Made by a program: the position numbers and the translations under genes. DNA of 64,000 nucleotides from Strongylocentrotus droebachiensis (Eukaryota; Echinodermata; Echinoidea; Camarodonta; Strongylocentrotidae): contig JAVYIG010006850.1 in assembly GCA_035222895.1 (NCBI GenBank), forward strand, positions 1 to 64,000, in the 5' to 3' direction. Positions 26,715 through 39,400 of the stretch are shown here, piece by piece; position 1 is the first letter of the stretch; each line of letters starts with the position of its first letter. Below the pieces are notes generated by a model. It was not told the DNA's origin. It did no database searches and was given only the letters and a program-made list of their open reading frames with translations.

Positions 26715-27645
26715 CACTGTCGCTCATAAAGGTGGAATATTTTAGATTTACCCCAATTTATGGAATTATTTAAAAAATTATTTTAAAACAATAGATCTAG
26801 ATAATAGTATATATTCTCAGATTTTATTGAGTTATAATTTGCCAATGTGTGTTTTGCGGGACTGCGAAAGCATGTGTAAGCTACTATGCTCATTAACTAG
26901 GGGACCTACGCCCTCAAGTCATAACTGACAGTAATGAGGATTAATGCCCCACAAAAAGGCACTAATATAGCACATCGACACGGTTTTGATCCTGGGGCCT
27001 CACAGTTACGAGGCCATTGTTTTGTCACTGAACCATGACTGTACGCAGCGGGGGCTAGGGTAGGGGGCAGTTTCCATAAATAAAAAAAAAACAGAAAATG
27101 CAATAAATTGTCAATAATTTATTGCATTTTACCCCGGTCCTCAACATAAACAAATCCTCTGGACGGCCATGCATTATGGCTCAAGGAATGGGCACACATA
27201 AGATTTGTTTATGCTGGGAACCGGGGTAAAATGTAATAAATTATTGAAAATTTATTGCATTTTCTGTTTGTATTTTTTATTTATGGAAACTGCCCCCTAC
27301 CCTAGCCCCCGCTGCGTACAGTCATGGTTCAGTGACAAAGCAATGGCTTCGTAACTGTGAGGCCCCAGGATCAAAACCGTGTCGATTTGCTATATTAGTG
27401 CCCTTTTGTGGGGCATCAATCCTCATTACTGTCAGTTATGACTTAAGGGCGTAGGTCCCCTAGATGATAAGCATAGTAGCATACACATGCTTTAGCAGTC
27501 ACCCAAAACACACATTGGCAAATTATTATTCAATAAAATCTTAGAATGTATACTATTATCTAGATCTATTATTTTTAAATAATTTTTAAAATAATTCCAT
27601 GAATTGGGGTAAAAAAAAAATATTCCACCTTTATGAGCGACAGTT
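26715..27645. mobile_element. Tc1-like palindromic element carrying the SINE body in both arms, copy 2
   Basis: A 930-bp near-complete palindrome. Ends CACTGTCGCTCATAAAGG and complement next to TA, as in Tc1/mariner. Each arm contains the tRNA-type SINE body (minus at about 26,900-27,060, plus at about 27,310-27,500), so the SINE is present twice, head to head. Centre about 27,180. No transposase. Confidence 0.8.
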
Positions 27646-27989
27646 ATTATCAACATTTGATACTGTGGTTCGGTATCATAGCCACTTGTTTATATCGCTA
27701 CCAATTGTGTACCCCCTCCCATTCGTGTGTTGTGTGAATTAACATTCCTTTCAAATTATATCATATAGAGAGAGAATGTCTCTCTTTGAATAATTGTAGA
27801 GAATCGTACAGAATGTATTACTTCTTAATGAAAAGAGATATGATCTATGTGAGAGTTTTGAAATCGAAAATGGAAATTACTTGTCTAGATTCGTGTTTCT
27901 TTCTTTGCACTGGATCAACTCCGGCGCCGACATTGCCGTCTATACAATCCTCACTGCGTAGTCAAACAGAATAACCATGGGCGAAAACC

Positions 27990-28050
27990 ATGTTCCGAAA
28001 TCAAATATTAACAATTCTTCAATCCTTTGTATGTGTGTTTGTGTCTGACC

Positions 28051-28095
<45 letters not shown>

Positions 28096-28889
28096 TTCTT
28101 TCCATCTTTTGTTCTCCCTTATCTTTAGCTTTCTTTCTCTCTTTGTCTCACACACTCTTTCTCTCTCATCTATTACCGGCTCGCACTCTCCCTTTCTCGC
28201 TTCCTCTGTCTATTCTGCGAATTAACCCTCTCTCTGTTTCTTTCTCTAGCCTACCCTCACTTTCCATCCCTCCCCCTCTATTTATCTCTCTTCTGTATCT
28301 GGCTCTCACCTTCCTTATTCATCTGCAGATTGAAAGCATACATCAACGTTCCATGGTTCATTCACATCCACAGATCAACCTAGGAATTACAATCTGACAT
28401 TGACACTATAATGCACTGATCATTACCCCGGGGAAATGGTACAACAGATTTGGTGGGCGTTGCTTAAAATGACGTTTGGTCTTTTTTTACGATCAAAGTT
28501 TTCAAGCAACGTTGTTCTCTTTCAACATATCGTCCCTTTTTTATCTCCATTTTCTTTATACATGGTGATCATTTATATAAAAAGCAAGCGTGGTATGACC
28601 TCCGTTAAATGCAGAAATCGACCTCATTTTGTGCAGTTGGATTTCACTGGCCACGTTTTCCAAATGAGTTCTTGGATGTTGCTTACATCTCCAAACAGCA
28701 GGCATGTGAAGTTGCAAGCGAATAGTTTTTTTTTCTGAAGACGAACATAATATAGAAGTAAAATGTCTATAATCGGTGTCTTTTGTAAAGCAATAGAGTT
28801 TTTTTTCTTTCTCTCTCTCGCATTTGGACATAATCCCGATTTGGTTTTGTGAGTTTTTTCCTTCTTTCTCAGTTTCTCAACCCCCCTCA

Positions 28890-28926
<37 letters not shown>

Positions 28927-29860
28927 TCCCTCCCTCCCCCTCTCTCTCTCTTACACAAACTCATCCCGTCATACTTAAGTTAAGAACGTGATATGTTTGT
29001 GATTGTAATATGTACATCGACATGAGCGTCAGAGCCTGGCGGATACCGGCGCTTTATACATGTAAATATCAATATTATTATCATTATTCTCTCTTACTGT
29101 CTTTCGCTTCCTCTCGCAAATGATTAGACACTCTTTCTCATCTATGCCACCAATCTATATTCCCTGAGTGAATTATGCATGTAAGACTGACCTCGATTTT
29201 GATGAAGTTGACGATAATTGGTCATTCATTGGTCATGGTCTTCGTGAAGTCTTGACGGGGCCTTGACCAACGACCAAGACCCTTTTATATACCAAGGACC
29301 ACTTCAAGGGCTATCGGTTTAACAGGTAGAAGGGGAGGGGGCATAGGGACACGAGCCCCCCAACAATCCAAGGTCCACCGCGGTGTACCCCGCAAATATC
29401 TGAAAAGGTGCAAAATATCATTACACGATTAGTGTTAAGTACTAAACACTCTAAGCGCTGTCATGATCTAACATGTTTAGTTCAAATATTATCTCGCAGA
29501 ATGATAGAATCACTTAAATCATTCCTTTTCCGCCACCCCCACCGACCACCTACTAAAAAGTCTGACTACGCCACTAGCAAGGCGAAGATTAATCTGACAA
29601 ACAAACTTTTTCTTGGGGGGGGGGGGGGGTTTCGAGGAAATGTTTTCAATCACCTCAGATCACATGCATTGAAGGGATTTGGGAGATCAATTTTGGTTTC
29701 CGTATACTAATAAAGATCCCCGCATTGATAGGTGTAATGTTTCCTTTTGACGGCAAATACAATCCAGACAAAATATTTGACCACCATAAACCCTTTATAA
29801 TGGGTAAACTTTCATTATGTATATGTTTATGTTTGCCATATTTCATTTTCTCTTCATCTC

Positions 29861-29891
<31 letters not shown>

Positions 29892-30211
29892 TTATCTGAG
29901 TGAAATGACGTATACAATATATTTGTGTTTTTTACCAGCGGTTTCTTCTTAATTAGCTTGATTGAATCATTCTTATATTCACACCCATCCACCCGTTCCA
30001 AAAATACAATTATTTGTATTTTGGCTGACTTTGCTTTTCTTGCTGTTTACTTGCCCCGCCCTTCCCCTCTTTCTCTGTCTATCCTCTCTCTCTCTCTCTC
30101 TCTCTCCCTCTCTCTTTCCCTCTCTCTCTCTCTCTTCCTCCTTATCTTCCTCCCCACCTCGCTCTCGCATAGAATTTGATTTTTGTTATAGAGTGTAGTA
30201 TTGTCTATACA

Positions 30212-30251
<40 letters not shown>

Positions 30252-31078
30252 CTTACAATAAAATACTAATATTTTGTTTCGTGAAATATTTCTCTTTCAC
30301 TCTTAATGGCACCTCCATCAACTACGTGCCAACGAGGTGCCGTCTTGGGAAACGCCTGCCCAAACTCGTTTGCCATCTTACCCTGGATAGATTATTTTTG
30401 GCCTCCACAAAATCACCCGTGGGGCTAGGAACACGAAAAGTTATGTACGGTTCACCTTTGTAGTCAACTCAAAGTCAAGAACTCGGTTAATTTGACAGTT
30501 ACAAGATGATGCTCGGGGACCAAAATGGACCTAGATTCTTCTTCTTCTCCTTCTTCGTCTTATTTCCTTCTTCTTCTTCTTCTACTTCTTCTTCTCTTCG
30601 TTCTCCTTTTATTCTTCTTTTCCTTCTTCTACTTCTTCTTCTCCTCCTTCTTCTTTTTCTTCTCCTCCTTCTCCTTCTTCTTTCCTCCTTCTTCTTTTCT
30701 CCTTCTTCTTCGTCCTCTTCTTCTCCTCCTCCATCTTCTTCTCCTTCGTTGTGTCCTTCTTCTTCTCTTTCTCACTCTTTCTCCTTCTTCTCTTTCTCCT
30801 TCTTCTCTTTCTTCTTCTTCTTCCCTTTCTCCTTCCTCTTCTTCTTCTTCTTCTCCTCCTCCTCCATCTTCTTCTCCTTCGTTTTTTCCTTCTTCTTCTC
30901 TTTCTCATTCTTCTTCTTCTCCTTCTCCTTCTTCTTCTTCTTCTTCTTCGGACACTTTTTTTTTTTTTTTTGGTCTCCAAATTTCAAAATTTGACTTTTT
31001 TTTTCGTTGGGGGGGGGGGGGGGGTAAGGTCATCTTATTTAGGTAAGCCGTGGGTATAATTTTTTTTTTTTTTTAATA

Positions 31079-31111
<33 letters not shown>

Positions 31112-31260
31112 AACCAAAGGGGGGGGGGGAGGGGGGGGGGGGGGGGGTTTTAGGTTTTTTTTTAGGGGGGTTTACATACATAAAAATTCCAAAGGGGGGG
31201 GGGTTTGAACCCCCAAAACACCCCCCCCCCCCCTGCGTACGCCCCTGCTCAAGCCTATAA
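27990..31260. repeat. Polypyrimidine and homopolymer cluster
   Basis: Contains (TC)n at 28,050-28,100, 28,890-28,960, 29,860-29,893 and 30,088-30,140, (TA)n at 30,214-30,243, a (TTC)n tract at 30,534-30,957 and mixed A, G and C runs at 31,005-31,235. Pyrimidines are almost always on the plus strand. No gene recognised between the tracts. Confidence 0.9.
30534..30957. repeat. (TTC/CTC)n triplet tract, about 420 bp
   Basis: Nearly uninterrupted polypyrimidine on the plus strand. GAA/TTC tracts of this length can form triplexes. Translations of 100-170 codons through it (poly-Ser, Phe or Leu) are not genes. Confidence 0.95.
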
Positions 31261-34200
31261 TCATACAAACTCACAATGTTCAGGCAATCATCTCTTTATC
31301 TGAAATATTTATTTGCACTTCGTATACCACACAATTAATCATACTTGTATATAATACCACAAAATTAATTTGATATCATACAGTGTGTGATGTATTGCTA
31401 TATTACATTATTCACAAATATATACAGAGCAACAAAACCTTTCCGAATTCATTACCACGCAGATACATTCATATAAATAAATCACAATCAATTCCTGCAA
31501 ACGCTTATCAATAAACCACATTGTAGAAACATTTATTCACATAATTTGCACTCTAACGTTAAATAGTATAAAATGACATGACAAGTTGTAATATCAATAA
31601 TGATATTGCTATGGAGTAACGGTACAAAAAATAAATATTTTTTTCCTTCTAATGATGTTTTCCAATATTCTCGGCTAATGTTCTTTCTTCGAAGTATCTG
31701 ATTGTAAACAAACATGTCGCCACCCTACACTCCTTCCGTTCTTCATTAATGAACAAACTAATGGAGAGGTAACAAACTAAAATGCATTAATAGACATTTG
31801 AATTGCACTGAACCTGTTGAAGGTACTATTACGAATGAATACAGATACAGTTTAGAACAATTTCCTTAAAATATTAACTCTACTGGAACATTATACTTTT
31901 CATTAAATATATATTTTCTTTACCATATTTTATGTTTAGTCTCTCTGATATAAACTAGTATATAACCGAATTCCCAATATAGTTTTAAAATAGTATTTTG
32001 GGCGACTTTTGGCGCGGCCTCGGTTTTACAGCTGACCACCCCCCCCCCACCCCCTCCCCCCCCCCCCCCCACCAAAAAAATAAAATAAAAATAAATTAAA
32101 TTAAACAAGCATAATATAATAGAAATCAAGTACACACTTGTGAAATATGCTTTATTCGGTTGGCTATTGAATATGCATGCAAACTTTATGCTTGGCTAAA
32201 GCACAAATCGTCTTCAGTCGTCAATTGACTCATATTTCTAATTACAATATTTCCCAGACAAATATCATACGCATACTGAAGTGCTTATAAGCTCATTGCT
32301 CATAAATTAAAATGGTGGCTACCCCCCCCCCCCCCCCGACACGTATATGCTTCCTTCACTCTCTGCCGATGTTGCTGCATATAAATTTTGTGCCAAGGTA
32401 TATAATGCCTCTGAGCGTTTATTAGGATGCAGCTAGTTTACATCTCAAGTGGCATGTCTAGGTATATCAAATCGCCAACTCGAGCTCTTACGTGTTTCTA
32501 TCAAGTGGTCCTGAAGGTAGAGTGTCGCCTAGAAGACTGCTGGTCACATATAGTGGCGTAGCTACCGTGGGGATGGGGGGGGGGGCATGGGGCACGTTCC
32601 TCGGCCCCACTGAATGGCGTATTATCTTATCTAATAAGTAATGTGTAATACAAAAATAAAGGAAACACCTTTCTTGACTGAAAGATGTTACCTGGGTGAC
32701 TGGTGATTCAGAAATATGTCATTGGCAAGATAAATGATATACACCGACTTATGGGTGGACGATAAAACTACTACTTTTCAAGAATATCGACAGAAAATAA
32801 TTAGCAAACAAACATATCATGAAACGAAGTGCCAAATCGACAACATTATAATAATTCATCTGTTTTTTATGATAAGTTGTTATTCCCTTTTCTTTTTTAA
32901 AGGAATGGAAATCGAATCTTTCATGTAATTTTGTTTTTTCACACCTGTAAAATGTTATTTCCGTTTAGAGAACATTCTTACAAAGAAAAGTCCGTATCCT
33001 TTACCTCAACACTTTGAAAAACAATATTTGCAGAAATATGAAATTAATGAGATATCTAATGGTTTCGATTCCAAGAAGCAGTACCTGCTAATGGTTTTAA
33101 AACACCGAGGTAAATAACCGCATAAACAGGAACTAACAGGTCATTAACATAGGCATACGGGTGCACTGTTATCAGAGGGGCCGATGTCCCTTGCCTGAAT
33201 ACCAACATTTTAATTTCCAAATCTTGCGACCAAGCGAAGCAAGGGAGTATTTCGACGCTTCATTACATAGAAGGTGTAATTTATCATTAAAAAGATGGTA
33301 GATAATGAATTGTTAAAAGTTGATCACCTCGCTGCCCGGCATCCTGAATATGAGGCGAACATTGCTTTAACAAAAAGTGGTAAATTCGGGGTGGGGGCTG
33401 CAGCCTCCTCAGCCTCGCCCCCGTCTCGTACGTCTATGAGTACTCTAAACCAATAGGATAAATATCAACATCAACCATTACAAGTCACAATTGATGTACT
33501 ACAAGTATTCAATGTTACTATGCATTTATTATTATCAATAGGATTTTGTTTGGGGTTCATAATGTGTACAGACCTATTCCATGTCATAGACCACGTGCAA
33601 ATTCAACAGGATAGATTCATGTTAGTGTTGAAATAGAACAATAAATGATCGAGCTGAAATGGGAAATAATTGAAATTAATAATTGCCCGAAAACTGACCT
33701 TTCAGTTATCTCTAAACGAGGAAGTAAATGTTATCTCTGTCCGAAATGGCCATATTTTCTACGTCTGAATTTCGGATGCAACGTGACCCATTGTAATTGA
33801 TTGCACTCATGCGATGACATTGAAAAAAATGCATTCTATTTTACTTTACTTATTTTCCTTAGAGGGGGTGTCAAATATGATTTAATTTTGCGTTTGCCCA
33901 CACGGCCATCACCGGTCACCACAGCACGCGCTCTTGTCTACAATGTGTTGTGTTATAATAAACCAACTTTATATTAATCACTGGTTTATCAATAGTTTAT
34001 CAATATTGATACAGCAAGTTCAAATGTTTAAACAGTTTACACTTCTTCTGAACTAAGACTCATCAAATTTCCAAGTAAAGTTATGACGAACTGGTCACTT
34101 TATGGGATTCTTATTTACATCGTGACTCCTTCCAATAAACAGACCCACCCCCAATCATGAGTCAAAGACTCAAAGTTATGATTTAATCATGATCATTTGG

Positions 34201-34343
34201 TCTAGGGCCCAATATTTACCAACTCCCAGTAGAGAGGGTTTACTCATTAATTATAAAAGATGTTCACTTCAGGACTCCAGTCGCGAGATTCAAAGATATT
34301 TATCAGAGATAGATCACAGAAATTTCAGATAGTACAGTCACCG
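31261..34343. other. No gene recognised
   Basis: C-runs at 32,039-32,070 and 32,323-32,337, and a GCGTAGCTAC-G-run repeat fragment at 32,553-32,600. The rest is AT-rich. Confidence 0.55.
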
Positions 34344-34459
34344 GGGCAGCGTCTCACGAAACCGTCATAAGTACAAGTTCATCGACATCCCATTGAAATG
34401 CATGTAGTTTAACACGCGTTTCAAGGGATGTCGGTGAACTTGTTCTTCAGACGCTGCCC
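34344..34459. mobile_element. Hairpin MITE (GGGCAGCGTCT)
   Basis: 116 bp with inverted ends GGGCAGCGTCT and inner pairing TTCATCGACATCCC / GGGATGTCGGTGAA. Confidence 0.7.
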
Positions 34460-34945
34460 AGATCACCAACGAGACTTTAATTTGTCGTCGTTTTAATACT
34501 TTCATCAGGATCTTCATGTTATATTTCATCTGGATAAATGCTATCCTCTTTTTTTAATTGTTATGAACTGGTGTCGCGCTTCTTTGAATCTCTCTGATAC
34601 TAAACTGTACAACAATAATCCGATCCAAATACACAACAATACAGTAAATAATTAAAATCCTGCAACTAGCATTATAATAAAAATATATATTAATGACCTT
34701 AGTCTACACGTACTGCTATTTGACAACAATAGTATCTATGCTTAGAAGCAGATATATAATAAAAAATACTTTGGCCTAGATTCTGAAAGTACAAAATCTT
34801 ATGAAAACCACCTGTTACAAATACATAATCTCGTTCCATTTACCTGCAAAACGAATTTCAGATACCTATCGTAGATGGCGCAATATTAGAACGTGGTTAG
34901 TACATTTTGAGATACACTGAGATACACTGAGATACACTGAGATAC

Positions 34946-35438
34946 AAATCCTCATGACGGCCATGCATTATGGCTCAAGGCATGGGCACACAAAGATTTT
35001 TTTTATGTTGGGAACCGGGGTAAATTTCAATAAATTATTAAAAATTTATTGCATTTTCTGTTTTTTTATTTATTTATGGAAACTGGCCCCTACCCTAGGC
35101 CCCGCTGCGTACAGTCATGGTTCAATGACAAAGCAATGGCCTCGTAACTGTGAGGCCCCAGGATCAAAACCGTGTCGATTTGCTATATAAGTGCCCTTTT
35201 GTGGAGCATTAATCCTCATTACTGTCATTTATGACTTAAGGGCATAGGTCCCCTAGTTGATAAGCATAATAGCATACACATGCTCTAGCAGTCACGCAAA
35301 ACACACATTGACAAATTATTATTCAATAAAATTTGAGAATGTATACTATTATCTAGATCTATTATTTTTAAATAATTGTTAAAATAATTCCATAAATTGG
35401 GATAAAACAAAAATATTCCACCTTTATGAGCGACAGTG
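34946..35438. mobile_element. Tc1-like MITE carrying a SINE body, copy 3 (half element)
   Basis: Starts at the centre of the palindrome (CATGCATTATGGCTCAAGGC) and keeps only the right arm with its SINE body and terminal repeat, followed by TA. Immediately upstream is a GATACACTGA tandem repeat (34,911-34,945). Confidence 0.75.
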
Positions 35439-36479
35439 TATATAGATGACGTGGAGACATATTAAACTGACAAAGATAGTCCTAAGAAGAAGGGGCTGTC
35501 CAGATTTAGAGAAAAAGTCGGAGAGAGGTAGGGAGATGGAGAGAGCGAAAGAAAGAGAAAGACATAGGGAGAGAGTACAGAGGGGAGGGGGGGGGGTCAG
35601 ATTTTTTTTTTTTTTTAAAGACTGAACGTGCGGTTATTACCATACTCCTAGTGTGGTTAGGTTTAATATCTTTCATGGACTTCATTGCTTCAGTTTCTTT
35701 TATCAACGAATTGAATACTGAATTCATTCACTTCCATAGGCTTAATACAGTAGCCAACCATGTTCCCGTAGGCAAGTGGTTAAAACAACGCCAACAAATA
35801 TACTTTTCTTGCACTTTACAACCTAACTACATTAATATCACAATTAGGATGCCGTTTGAAAGTCACAGCTAGATAAAATTGAATATTTCAAATAACTGTC
35901 AAACGCATAACCACTGTGCTCAAGAACGCAATATACGTTTTAACTACAATGGACATATCCTCTTAGCTTCCTCCTCAAAAGCCTTCCATGCGAAAATGAA
36001 GGGAATCCTTTCTCCATCCATCAAATCAAATTTTCCTCAATAATTAAATCAAAACAAAACCATGATTTAAAAGAAGAATGATCAAATGTGGTCATTTAGA
36101 GATCGATTAGACGATGTCCTTACTTTTGCATACCAAGTTTTCACAATCTGCTATTCTTGCACGGCGTTCTTTATAATGAATCTCGAAAATCCTTTCGAAT
36201 TGGCAGACAAAGAGCTAGTTGAATACTGCCCTGTAGTGTGAGGGACAACATCATTATACCTCCTCACTTCGCTCAAATCTTCGGTGTGACGAGCAAAGTC
36301 TGAACATACATTGACGAAAATATTCCATACGCTTGGCAAAGTTTCCGATTCACAATCGTCTTCCAGACTTCTCCCTTCCTTTCTCCTTCAAGATATGGAG
36401 ACAAAATGCAGGGTGCGTATCAAAACGAATACACAAAATATCCTTTCAATGTGAATACCGATCATGGCACCCGCAGTAT
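35439..36479. other. Downstream flank of the LDLa-LRR receptor
   Basis: Presumed 3' untranslated region and flank of the minus-strand gene. Purine-rich tract at 35,515-35,592 and T-run at 35,600-35,616. I saw no clear polyadenylation signal. Confidence 0.4.
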
Positions 36480-39400
36480 TCACACGTTATTTGATGTCTT
36501 TTCATTGTTATTGCCAGCCGAGGTCAATGCCCTCTTTTCGCCATCGTCTCCGTTGTCGTGCCGTCTTTTTCCGAGGTCGATCATTTTTATCGTTTCCTCC
36601 TTGGCAGGTGGAGGCTTCGGTTTCGTCGTCGTAGTGGGTTTGCAATTTTCATTAGCGGTATTCGACATTGTCCGCATAGGACGTCCCTTGTATCCACCCT
36701 GTTTCCGATCTGAAAAACAAAACAAAAACAAATTAGTTAGTGATATTCGAGTGTTCACAGCTGTAATTATTCCCAATCGCATATTTCACTATGCTTGCAT
36801 AGGGGTAATGAACTGCAAATTGGTTCCCGCTTTTTGTCTTGATATTAGACTTTTGACATAGGCTACGTTGGATAAAAATAAGAATTCATGTTTGCGTGGA
36901 AACTTTAACAAAATTGAATAGCAATCTTTCTAATCAACGTTATTGTTCGAGGCATGAAGAAGTTATAATCGCGTGTAGAGAACGTAATGTAGGTTTTGGA
37001 TAGGGACGTTCAAGGATTCGTTAAGGAACAACCAAAATACAGTTTTGCTTTGACAAAGTAGATTGAGATACGGCACCCATTATATTATTAGTTTATTACT
37101 AACCGAATTACAATGAACTTACATTGAAGATATATATAATACATGGCATATTACACATGATTCATGCCGATATCCCCAGTCAATGCTGGTCTGAAGCCCG
37201 GATTAAAGGAGGATTGGATGTCGAGTACAAAACGCGGCTCCAACACCGACCCTCATTCCAACATTAGCGAGTTTTCGCAACCGGCGACGCGGCCTTTTAC
37301 AACGCTAATCTTAGCGGGGGGTCGCACTCAGAACGAAAATTTCCGCGTAGCGTCCAAACCTACGATGGTATTCAGCTGTATTTGCGTCGGGAGTCGAGCT
37401 AGCACGGGGATGGCGAGCTCATTTACATAACCCGTAGTCAGTACTTGCACCGCCGTGCGAAAACTCACCAACGCCAGCTACGCCGCTGAAACTACAATAA
37501 CTGTCATCATTATCATCTTACCTGAGGAATTGTTCATAACAGTCTTGTATTCTGACGTCACTGTTGTAGAAGGATTGATGGAGAACCTCTGTATTGCCCG
37601 ACGGAGGGTGATGGCGCTGCCTAGGGTGTAAAGGATCGGATTGACGGCCGAGTTGACAGGCATCACAAACACAGCTACCCAAGCATACACCTGTAAGATA
37701 CGAAGAGGGCAAACATGTCATGTTGGAGTTTGTCAATCACAACAATCTTTCCATTATTATCCATATACTAAACATCGAGTGTACTCTGAATTCATGAAAA
37801 GCAAGACAGTACGGGTTTTTTTACCAAGGCAACACACATGTGGTGGGACATATTAACCTAAGCGTTAGACACGTTGGCTGGTCGTACCAAGTGGATGTTG
37901 GAGTCCATTATTCAAAGTAAGATACTTATTTTATTGATGGTTCAAAGTTTGTTGACTCAAATGCGGCCATATAGATAATCAGAAATTCAGACATGAAGAA
38001 TCAAAGAACAGTTAATTAAGTATCGACTGGAATAACCTTCCTTTTCTCTTTTAAACTTTCTAAAACTTTTCTCTAACATTGCACAGTATACAGCCTTTAT
38101 ATGTAACGCCAAACCTTCAGAAACTCAATTACCAAGGCACCGTTAAAATCACACCAGTCTCAACTAAGGAGAAGTTTATATATATTCACTTACAGAGGTC
38201 GGTACATACGCTCCAGACAGTGAGGCCAAACCTAAGAGAATAATGGGAACCCAACAGCAGAAGTCCGTGAAGACAATCACCGACATCCTCCTGGCCATCG
38301 AATCGCTTCCTTTTGACTTCAGTGACCTCATCGCCGCCTTCTGGGTCTTCCTTGCGACGTTGAACATGACTCCATACGACACCATAATCGTTATGAAAGA
38401 TACGAAGTTTAACCCCAGGAATATAAAAACGGAGTACTCCCACCCACTGGGTTTATCCGGTGTAATGTGCAGGGCCAAACACACACCCGACCGTCCGTAG
38501 AAATTGCCAAAGTACGCCACTCCGCACAGAGGCAGCGCGGCCAGAAAGGCGACCAGTCCCCACGACACGCACATGACCCAGACCGCGCGCGTGAACTCCA
38601 TGTCTTTGATCCGGAAGGGAAAGACGATCGAAGAAAGCCGATGGAGGGTGATGATGGTGAGACTGAACACGGAGAGCTCGCTGGAGAATGTGGAGAGGAA
38701 GCCGGCAAACTTGCAGAGACCACTGTTACGCCATGTTTTGTCGTGAACGATGTAATCACCGCGGTAATAGGCGTCGACGCCGGCGATGATGAGGAGGTAG
38801 ATGCCCATCAACATGTCACCCACGGCTAGGTTGGTAATGAGGAACGAATGAACCTGTGTGCGGAAACACAAGAGAAGGGTATGATTATTTTCATCAACTA
38901 GAAGAAAAGTAGGTCATGTTTCATCACTTCAGGCGTAAACACCTTATCGGCACATGTTATCAGTATCAGCAAACTTTGGCATATCTCATTGGCACATTTT
39001 ATCGGTACACCTCATCGGTAGATATAAATGTAATATCTTTGTTAACTTTATTTTTTGTTGGAAATGAAATAAATATCAATTGAATTAAATTGAATCTTAA
39101 CGGCGTATCTCATCGGTACAACTCATCCTCACACCTTATCAACGATACCTGAATATCAGCATAGAACATCGACACAACTTATGACCTACCTTATGATTAT
39201 CCTCACATCTTATCAGCACACCTCATCAAAACACCTATATCGCCATACCTTATCAGCACACCTCATCGGAATACCTTATCACCATACCTTATCAGCACAC
39301 CTCATCGAAACAGCTTATCACCATACCTTATCAACACACCTCATCGAAACACCTTATCACCATACCTTATCAACCTACATAATCGACATACCTTATCGCC

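Noticed and set aside
30506-31059. Reading frames of 100-173 codons on both strands
   Set aside because: They are translations of the (TTC)n tract into poly-Ser, Phe, Leu, Lys or Arg with no domain.
36406-36861. 151-codon plus frame
   Set aside because: Antisense to the last receptor exon; the minus strand carries the supported coding sequence.
38409-38829. Other frames of 80-120 codons over the receptor membrane exon
   Set aside because: Shadows of the 7TM exon in other frames and strand.
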